A DNA stretch of 21,894 bases, taken from positions 1-21,894 of the IMG/VR virus record IMGVR_UViG_3300008262_000410, one strand, 5' to 3'. The number at the start of each line of letters is the position of its first letter. The first letter of the stretch is position 1. Positions 15,887-21,894 of this stretch are shown one piece after another. Position numbers and translations under genes: made by a program. The DNA is from a virus. The notes under the pieces were generated by a model. The model did no database searches and had not been told where the DNA came from. It saw only the letters and a list, made by a program, of their open reading frames with translations.

Positions 15887-17473
15887 GCAGCTCAAACATT
15901 TGTAATTCAAGTTAGAACGGGTGGGGTCACTGGACCTGTTATTGCCACAAGTCCTACTATTACATTAAATGATACTAGTACCGTATCTTCTCCTTATACG
16001 TTAACTACCAGTGCAAGCGAAATAAATGAAGGCTCTGAAGTAACTATTAGTGTTTATACTGTTGGTCTACCAAACGGAACTCTGTTACCATATACAATTT
16101 CTGGATCAGGAATAGACTTAGATGATTTCGTTGGATTAACATCCTTATCTGGTTCTTTTAGAATAACAAATAATTTTGGAAGCGTAAGGTTAGTTCTAAA
16201 AAATGATCTAAAAACTGAATTAGATGAAACGCTAACATTAACATTGACCAGTACAGGAAATAATGAGAGCATTAATGTAATTATACGAGATACGTCTAAG
16301 ACTACTAGCTTAGCAAACTTTTTTGTCAGTTCCCCGGTATCAGTAGTAGAAGAAGGTCAGGTTGCGAGATTTGATATTAGAGCAACTAATTTAGAACCAG
16401 GTACAGTTGTTCCTTATAGAATTTTAGGTATATCCCAAGAGGATTTAACTGGAGATTCCCAAACTGTAGGATATGTAACTTTTGTATCGGGTGCAGTTGA
16501 GGGAGAAACTTATGCAAATGTAAGTTTGTCAATATATGAGGATTTTATAACTGAGGGACCTGAAAGTATAGTTTTACTTTTAGAACCAAGTTTTCCTTAT
16601 ACGTTACAATTATCTTCAACCATTTCAATAAAGGACACTACTCTTAATCCCGGACCTACGTATAGTATAACTGCAAATAAAAATAGAGTATTCGAAAATG
16701 ATACTATAGTATTTACGTTAGTCGCAACAAATGTACCAGCGGGTGGTATTGTTCCTTGGCAAATTGCAGAATTCGAACCAGACACTCCCGAAATAACTGT
16801 AAGCGATTTTTCGGGCATAACTAGCCTTACCGGAAACTTCCCTCCTCTGGTAGAAATTTCTACAGGGGTTTTTAGCTCAAATATAACTTTATCTATACGA
16901 GATGATTTAGTTTTTGAACAGTCTGAATATTTTTATGTGTTTATACCAGGCACAAGAATAGGTTCTCAGGTTGTAGAAATTATAGATTCAGGTAATACAT
17001 TAATAACATCCGACGCTACTTTTTCCGGAAATATATTGGTTAATTTTTTAGACCCCGCGGTGTTACGGGCAAATTTAGGTAGTTTAGCTTCGGGGGTTAG
17101 TTATTGGCAAGACACCACAGGACTAATCTCAGAGAATATGGTTATACAAGGAAAAACGCCATATGCAACTGAAGACTCCTTGGCATTGTATCAACCATTT
17201 TCTTACGTAATACGCTCAAAAGTTTCTATAGAAGAGTGGAGAGACTCAATAAAGGCTCTATTGCACCCCGCAGGAATGGTTATTTTTGGGGAAATAAATA
17301 ATGAAACAACTACGGAAAACTTGTTAAGTTTAGAGGTTAAAGCAGTTTCTGATTCCACAATACGAACACAGGATTCCTTAACTATAGATGATACGGAAGT
17401 AAATGCAAGTACAACATCTATAGGTGGCTCAAATGTAACTGTAGATTCTCTGACATTTTCCTTTAATCTTTAA
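15884..17473 (+). CDS. Calx-beta-like repeat tail protein, continuation of the protease gene
   Basis: A 529-residue protein starting at TTG 15884. Its first residues, AAQTFVIQVRTGGVTG, are the last strands of a Calx-beta-like unit whose first part ends the upstream protease gene. Three more diverged units follow, each starting near ITENEG-type segments (INEGSEVTISVYTV; VVEEGQVARFDIRAT; VFENDTIVFTLVAT). The C-terminal ~130 residues are different: WQDTTGL, LYQPFSYVIRSKVSIEEWRD and LLHPAGMVIFGEI (H461-P-A-G464). I recall the HPAG..FGE pattern from C-termini of virion proteins in marine T4-like phages, where it may be an attachment domain. Together with the upstream gene it is likely one ancestral protein of about 1580 residues. 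It is probably a baseplate or fibre adhesin; glycan or protein binding is not shown. Confidence 0.75.
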   Translation: MAAQTFVIQVRTGGVTGPVIATSPTITLNDTSTVSSPYTLTTSASEINEGSEVTISVYTVGLPNGTLLPYTISGSGIDLDDFVGLTSLSGSFRITNNFGSVRLVLKNDLKTELDETLTLTLTSTGNNESINVIIRDTSKTTSLANFFVSSPVSVVEEGQVARFDIRATNLEPGTVVPYRILGISQEDLTGDSQTVGYVTFVSGAVEGETYANVSLSIYEDFITEGPESIVLLLEPSFPYTLQLSSTISIKDTTLNPGPTYSITANKNRVFENDTIVFTLVATNVPAGGIVPWQIAEFEPDTPEITVSDFSGITSLTGNFPPLVEISTGVFSSNITLSIRDDLVFEQSEYFYVFIPGTRIGSQVVEIIDSGNTLITSDATFSGNILVNFLDPAVLRANLGSLASGVSYWQDTTGLISENMVIQGKTPYATEDSLALYQPFSYVIRSKVSIEEWRDSIKALLHPAGMVIFGEINNETTTENLLSLEVKAVSDSTIRTQDSLTIDDTEVNASTTSIGGSNVTVDSLTFSFNL

Positions 17474-17483
17474 TAAATAATAG

Positions 17484-18788
17484 ATGCCGAATTTAGTCAC
17501 AAAACAATTTAAAATAAGTAATTCAAAGAATTTCATAGAACAATTTTCAAGTTCTAGTGGAAATTCTTTGTATATGTTTTTAGCCAAACCTAGCGCTTGG
17601 GCGCCCGAGTCTGACACCCCGCCCGACCCTACAGATACTCAAAGAGATTATGCTAAGATTTGGGATGAGATTATAGCATTCAAAAAAATATCACCAGCGA
17701 ATATTGTGAATGTAATTCGGAGGGTAAATTGGGTAGAGAACACGATTTACTCCGAATACGATAACGAAGATTTTAATCTTTTAAGTAAAGATTTCTTTGT
17801 CCTTAATAGAGAACTTGACGTATATAAATGTATCAGTAACAATAATGGATCCCCTTCTAGAGTGGAACCTACGGGTAAAAGTTTAAATATTTTTATTACA
17901 TCAGATGGTTACAAATGGAAATATTTGTATAGTATTTCTAATTCCGATAGATTAAAGTTTCTAACAGATAATTGGATGCCTGTTAGAAAAAATGACGATG
18001 TTGCCTCAGTTGCAATAGATGGTGGCATAGAAAATATTAAGTTATATTCTGGAGGGATTGATTATTCCGCAAGAGCAAGAGTAATTGTAGAGGGTGATGG
18101 CATATCTGCTAATGTCGGAACTAGACAAAGCTTAGGCGTAATATATGATTTCGTATATCTTAACAGTGGTAGTAAATATAGATTCGCAAATGCGTATGTT
18201 TTAGATAGTGGAAATTCTCAGGGAAGAGGAGCAAACATACGAGCAATTATAAGCCCTATAGGTGGACATGGTTCAGATCCAATTTCAGAATTGGGAGCCC
18301 ATTACATAATGATTAATGCAGTAACAGAATATAATGAAGGCATTGGAGATTTTCCTGCAGGATTTACTTACAGAAAATTGGGACTAATAAAGAACCCAAA
18401 AAGTACTTCCGGTCAGGTGGCGAACGTATTAACATTAAGTGGTTTATCTGGAATATCTCTATCTAATGTAAATGGTATATTTTTAAATAACGAATTTATA
18501 GAGGGTATAACATCCTCCGCAAATGCCTTTGCAGTTACATCTAATGTAGTTTCGGGTAATGGTTTTGTTAGATATGTACAAGTAATAGATTTAACTAAAA
18601 ACTTTGGTTCTTTTACTATCGGTGAAAATATTATAGGAAAAACTTCTGGGGCGACTGCTAGAGTAGCAAATGTTTTAAGTGCGGAAGTTATTTCAGATAC
18701 GGGTGAGATTTTTTATATAGAAAATAGAATACCAATAACTAAATCTCCAGATCAGACAGATAGTTTACATCTTGTACTAGAATTTTAA
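17484..18788 (+). CDS. 8: gp8 baseplate wedge protein
   Basis: A 434-residue protein (T4 gp8 is 334). It starts MPNLVTKQFKISNSKNFIEQ; the region with NSLYMFLAKPSAW, then YAKIWDEIIAFKKIS, VIRRVNWVENTIYSEYDNED and FFVLNRELDVYKCISNNNG, then SDGYKWKYLYSIS and FLTDNWMPV is the gp8 signature of T4-like phages. gp8 dimers attach to gp7 and gp10 on the outer wedge. Residues ~180-270 and beyond carry GG.DYSARARVIVEGDG-type strands similar to those ending the gp7-position protein. A late INGIFLNNEFIEG-type part and GKTSGATARVANVL resemble phage beta-barrel modules, accounting for the extra length over T4. It starts 10 nt after the preceding gene; no good SD is visible. It ends 11 nt before the next start. 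Confidence 0.8.
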   Translation: MPNLVTKQFKISNSKNFIEQFSSSSGNSLYMFLAKPSAWAPESDTPPDPTDTQRDYAKIWDEIIAFKKISPANIVNVIRRVNWVENTIYSEYDNEDFNLLSKDFFVLNRELDVYKCISNNNGSPSRVEPTGKSLNIFITSDGYKWKYLYSISNSDRLKFLTDNWMPVRKNDDVASVAIDGGIENIKLYSGGIDYSARARVIVEGDGISANVGTRQSLGVIYDFVYLNSGSKYRFANAYVLDSGNSQGRGANIRAIISPIGGHGSDPISELGAHYIMINAVTEYNEGIGDFPAGFTYRKLGLIKNPKSTSGQVANVLTLSGLSGISLSNVNGIFLNNEFIEGITSSANAFAVTSNVVSGNGFVRYVQVIDLTKNFGSFTIGENIIGKTSGATARVANVLSAEVISDTGEIFYIENRIPITKSPDQTDSLHLVLEF

Positions 18789-18799
18789 GGAAAAATAAA

Positions 18800-21700
18800 A
18801 TGGCAGTAGATACTAGCGTTTCTCCATATTTCGATGATTTTAACGATTCCAAAAATTATGTTAGGGTTCTCTATAAACCCGGCGTCGCGGTACAAGCTAG
18901 AGAATTAACTCAAACACAGACTATACTTCAAAATCAGATTAAGTCTGTAGGTAATTTTTTATTTAAAGATGGTGCCAAGGTAACGGGCCCTAAACCTTCA
19001 GTTAATCTTGATGCTAGAACAGTTAAATTAAAACCTAATGATTCTAGCGGGCAGGCTTTAAATTTAAATAACTTACTTAATACCTTTGTTACTGCGACTA
19101 ATTCTGATGTATTGGGTTATGTAGATTTTGTTTTTACTGCGGATGATCCTAACATAGGCGACCCTCCCAGTGTAGTTATATCTTTAAAAAGATTTAATTC
19201 TACCAACGATGGAATGTTTGATCAAAATACAGAATTAAGTTTTTACCTAGATTATACTGATGCTTTACTTAAAAACGCACCGAACTATACTGCAGTTACG
19301 GCTGAAGATATAACTAAAAACGCATCAACAACTTTAAGTGCATTTTCTTCAACTGCACTGTTAGATAATCCAAGTACAATTATTCAAGTTGGAGATCTTT
19401 TAGTTCATCCTGGATTAACTAAAAAGGTGTATGTTACTGCACTTACAAGCACAACTCAAATTGAATTAAGTGAGGCTCCGGGAGTTACTTTTGGTAGCGA
19501 AAACGTTTCGTATGTCAATAAAGCAACTAATCCTACTTCCATCTTTATTCAAGATGATGCGACTTTTTATAAATCGGGATTTTTCGTAAAATCAAATACT
19601 CAAAGTATTGTTCCAGATAAAAATACATCATATCCCACAAAGTTGATCGCATTTCTAAGTGATCAACAAATTATAACTAGTAATGATGACGCTAGCCTTT
19701 TAGATCCTGCACTTGAAAACTCAAATTATTTAGCACCAGGCGCGGATAGATTAAAAGTAGATTTAAATTTGGCCAGCTTAGATGTCATCGACGGACAAGC
19801 TACAGAAGATTCTCAAAATTTAATTCCTCTTTTGTTTTTTAACAGAGGAAAAATAGAGTACATAACTGAAATTTCTAATGACGCAGAATTAGACAGAAAA
19901 CTTGCGGAAAGAACATACGACGAATCGGGTAGTTACGTAGTAACGCCTTTTCAAATTATGCCCGAAAATACACTGGAGGAAGATAGTAACTTAGAGTTTA
20001 CCATATCACCAGGCAAAGCGTATGTTGGTGGATATATGGTTAGAACCATCGATGCCACACGAATTACCGTACCTAAACCAACAGCAACTGAAACTAAAAC
20101 TAATCACAACATTAATACCACGTATGGAAGTTATTTTAGAGTAAAAACGGTAACAAACTCTCTAACCAATCCTGCTGATCTTGAAGCAGCCTCAATGTTT
20201 TTAGAGTTACATAACGTAGAAAACCCTACAAGTACATCTTCTTTAGTTGGAATTATTTCATTTAAAAATTTAGAGTATGATACCTTTGTAAGCGGTGACT
20301 CTCCAGAGTATAAATTATTTTTCCATAGCTATTCTCCATCTAAAGATGTTCCTGCAACTTGGGATGCTTGGTCTGCGAAGTATAACATTCCTGCAGACGA
20401 AGGCAAATATATTGCAGATCAGTTATATACCAATAATGACTTATTAGGTAATTTTGGACCAGCATCGACTCCCTTTTTTGCCAACAATTTAACTAGCCAA
20501 GGCACAAGTGCTACCTATAGCTCACCTTTCTTTAAAGCACTAATTTCAACCAGCGGAGTGGCGCAGAATGGTGACACTATTATCTTCGATAAGGATAAGC
20601 CTTCAGATAGTTTAGTTTATCCTATCAATAAAACATACATAAAACGTGTAGATAAAATTAGAACTATCTACAATAAGGTTGTTAAAAATGCGGTCTTTGC
20701 CGGAGGAACATTCTCTACAACATTATCTTTGCCCGAAACTTTCGCATTGGGGGATGGCACGATACCTCCTAGTACAGCAAGAGCAAATTTTACTGTTCTT
20801 GTTAAATCTGGAGCAACAGCTTCCATAAAACTGGGAGCTTTCAATTTTGAGACAGGAACGGTAACCATATCAGGAGATGCAGCAACATTAACTATTGATA
20901 CCGGTGATGCTACATTTACTGGTTTAGCAGATGTTAGTTTAACTGTAGAAAATGATGAGACAGTTCCAAGGGTAAAAACTTTAGTAGAAAATCAGGCAAA
21001 GTTAATAGATGTTGAACTAGCAGATCTTAAATATTCATTATTAAAATCAGACATTTTTTCTTTTGGTGGCGCACATAAGATATCTGATCCTACTCTTTAT
21101 ACTGGAGCGTGGAGTTCCTCTACAAACTATGATTATGATAAAATAGTACATTATTTAGGATCAGTATATAAAGCTAAACTTCCAACGTATAATGTTTCCC
21201 CTGCATACTCAAATGCTTGGGCAATAGTAGAAAAAGAAGAAGCTTCCAGATACACATTCGATAATGGTCAGCGTGATAGTTTTTATGATCATGGCACAGT
21301 AACCTACGTAGGATCCGCAACCCCACCCGGTAATGTTCTAATAACATTCTCATACTTTACTCATACAGGGGATGGTCCTATTGTGGTTCAATCATACCCT
21401 GAAGATATGTATACTAGAATTCCTGTATATCGTTCAGTTATTGATGCCAAAGATTATACTTTAAGAGATTGTATAGATTTTAGACCGAGAAGAGCAGATG
21501 ATTCTAATTATCAAGATTTCTCTGCTGCGGTTATTCCTAACTCTTCGATATTGACAGAAATAGATGTTACTTATTATATTGGTAGAAAAGATAAAATTTA
21601 TGTAACAAACAATTTACAAAACTTTGATTCTCCCTATAACAAATTTTACTTAGAAATAGGTAAGGAAACTGCAAATCCTACTGATCCTGCGGACACTTCG

Positions 21701-21894
21701 GATCTATCTAAATTAAGTATTGCAACTTTAGAAATTCCTCCTTACGTTACAAATTCGTTTGACGTAAAAGTTACATACGAAGATAATAAACGTTTTACTA
21801 TGCGAGACATCGCACAGCTTGAAAACTTAACTATTAGTTTAGATAAAGCTGTAAAACTTCAAGCTATAGAAATTGCTATTTTAAAATCCACAAC
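18800..21894 (+). CDS. DUF4815-type large virion protein, 3' end beyond window
   Basis: The frame is open from an ATG at 18800 to the window end (1031 codons, no stop), with AAGGAAA at 18787-18793 as ribosome binding site. The start, SVSPYFDDFNDSKNYVRVL, then YKPGVAVQARELTQTQTILQ and FLFKDGAKVTGPK, is the DUF4815 pattern found in large structural proteins of marine T4-like phages. Residues 521-559 are a WDAWSAKYNIP module also present in the protease gene. Residues ~771-811 (W771, W807) resemble a CBM5/12-type chitin/cellulose-binding fold: AWSSSTNYDYDKIVHYLGSV, YKAK and AWAIVE. After this come GQRDSFYDHG, YRSVIDAKDYTLRDCIDFRP and RRADDS, typical of the family. It is probably part of the fibre or outer baseplate network. 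Confidence 0.8.
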   Translation, partial: MAVDTSVSPYFDDFNDSKNYVRVLYKPGVAVQARELTQTQTILQNQIKSVGNFLFKDGAKVTGPKPSVNLDARTVKLKPNDSSGQALNLNNLLNTFVTATNSDVLGYVDFVFTADDPNIGDPPSVVISLKRFNSTNDGMFDQNTELSFYLDYTDALLKNAPNYTAVTAEDITKNASTTLSAFSSTALLDNPSTIIQVGDLLVHPGLTKKVYVTALTSTTQIELSEAPGVTFGSENVSYVNKATNPTSIFIQDDATFYKSGFFVKSNTQSIVPDKNTSYPTKLIAFLSDQQIITSNDDASLLDPALENSNYLAPGADRLKVDLNLASLDVIDGQATEDSQNLIPLLFFNRGKIEYITEISNDAELDRKLAERTYDESGSYVVTPFQIMPENTLEEDSNLEFTISPGKAYVGGYMVRTIDATRITVPKPTATETKTNHNINTTYGSYFRVKTVTNSLTNPADLEAASMFLELHNVENPTSTSSLVGIISFKNLEYDTFVSGDSPEYKLFFHSYSPSKDVPATWDAWSAKYNIPADEGKYIADQLYTNNDLLGNFGPASTPFFANNLTSQGTSATYSSPFFKALISTSGVAQNGDTIIFDKDKPSDSLVYPINKTYIKRVDKIRTIYNKVVKNAVFAGGTFSTTLSLPETFALGDGTIPPSTARANFTVLVKSGATASIKLGAFNFETGTVTISGDAATLTIDTGDATFTGLADVSLTVENDETVPRVKTLVENQAKLIDVELADLKYSLLKSDIFSFGGAHKISDPTLYTGAWSSSTNYDYDKIVHYLGSVYKAKLPTYNVSPAYSNAWAIVEKEEASRYTFDNGQRDSFYDHGTVTYVGSATPPGNVLITFSYFTHTGDGPIVVQSYPEDMYTRIPVYRSVIDAKDYTLRDCIDFRPRRADDSNYQDFSAAVIPNSSILTEIDVTYYIGRKDKIYVTNNLQNFDSPYNKFYLEIGKETANPTDPADTSDLSKLSIATLEIPPYVTNSFDVKVTYEDNKRFTMRDIAQLENLTISLDKAVKLQAIEIAILKST

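Noticed and set aside
17472-17479. AATAAATA before gp8 as a late promoter
   Set aside because: It overlaps the preceding stop and would start transcription at or inside the gp8 start codon.
18789-18799. Terminator between gp8 and the DUF4815 gene
   Set aside because: The 11-nt gap holds only a ribosome binding site and A-rich sequence, with no hairpin.
1-21894. tRNA genes, CRISPR arrays, transposases, integration sites
   Set aside because: Coding sequence is almost continuous and no gap exceeds about 45 nt; I saw no cloverleaf, spacer-repeat pattern or transposase motif.

Overview
The window looks like part of the late structural module of a T4-like marine myovirus of the cyanophage/pelagiphage type. 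The DNA is AT-rich, genes are packed with 0-30 nt gaps or TAATG-type overlaps, and there are no tRNA, rRNA, CRISPR or host metabolic genes. Recognisable families are gp4, gp26, gp48, gp53, gp27, gp5, gp25, gp6, gp8 and a DUF4815-type virion protein. Host and exact lineage cannot be fixed from sequence alone.

Layout. Two gene blocks diverge from a 43-nt gap (3341-3383) that holds a perfect T4-type late promoter box on the + strand and a one-mismatch box on the - strand. The left block (- strand, 3340 to 1) runs gp4 head completion nuclease-like protein, an unassigned structural protein, a gp19/gp54-type tube-fold protein, a gp26-like gene that is internally disrupted, a short downstream ORF apparently reached by -1 frameshifting, and the start of a tape-measure-like protein cut by the window edge. 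The right block (+ strand, 3384 to 21894) runs gp48, gp53, gp27-like hub, gp5-like spike with an M15 peptidase domain, gp25, gp6, a gp7-position protein, a subtilisin-like protease with Calx-beta-like repeats, a second protein continuing those repeats, gp8, and a large DUF4815-type protein cut by the right edge.

How they work together. gp27, gp5, gp48 and the gp54-type protein build the hub, spike and tube start. gp53, gp25, gp6, the gp7-position protein and gp8 build the wedges. The protease/repeat proteins and the DUF4815 protein probably decorate the baseplate or fibres and contact the cell surface. The left block supplies tail-assembly chaperones and the tape measure.

Most notable points: (1) a strong candidate -1 programmed frameshift at the end of gp26, with a slippery U UUU UUC and an upstream SD-like AGAAGG, fusing gp26 to a chaperone-like extension just before a tape-measure-like gene; (2) gp26 itself is broken by a probable out-of-frame internal deletion; (3) a 32-nt stop-SD-start insertion that cuts a Calx-beta-like repeat in two; (4) a subtilase with Glu where the catalytic Asp is expected; (5) a 39-residue module shared by two unrelated virion proteins; (6) a spike protein whose lysozyme-like domain seems to lack its catalytic Glu but which carries an M15 peptidase domain.
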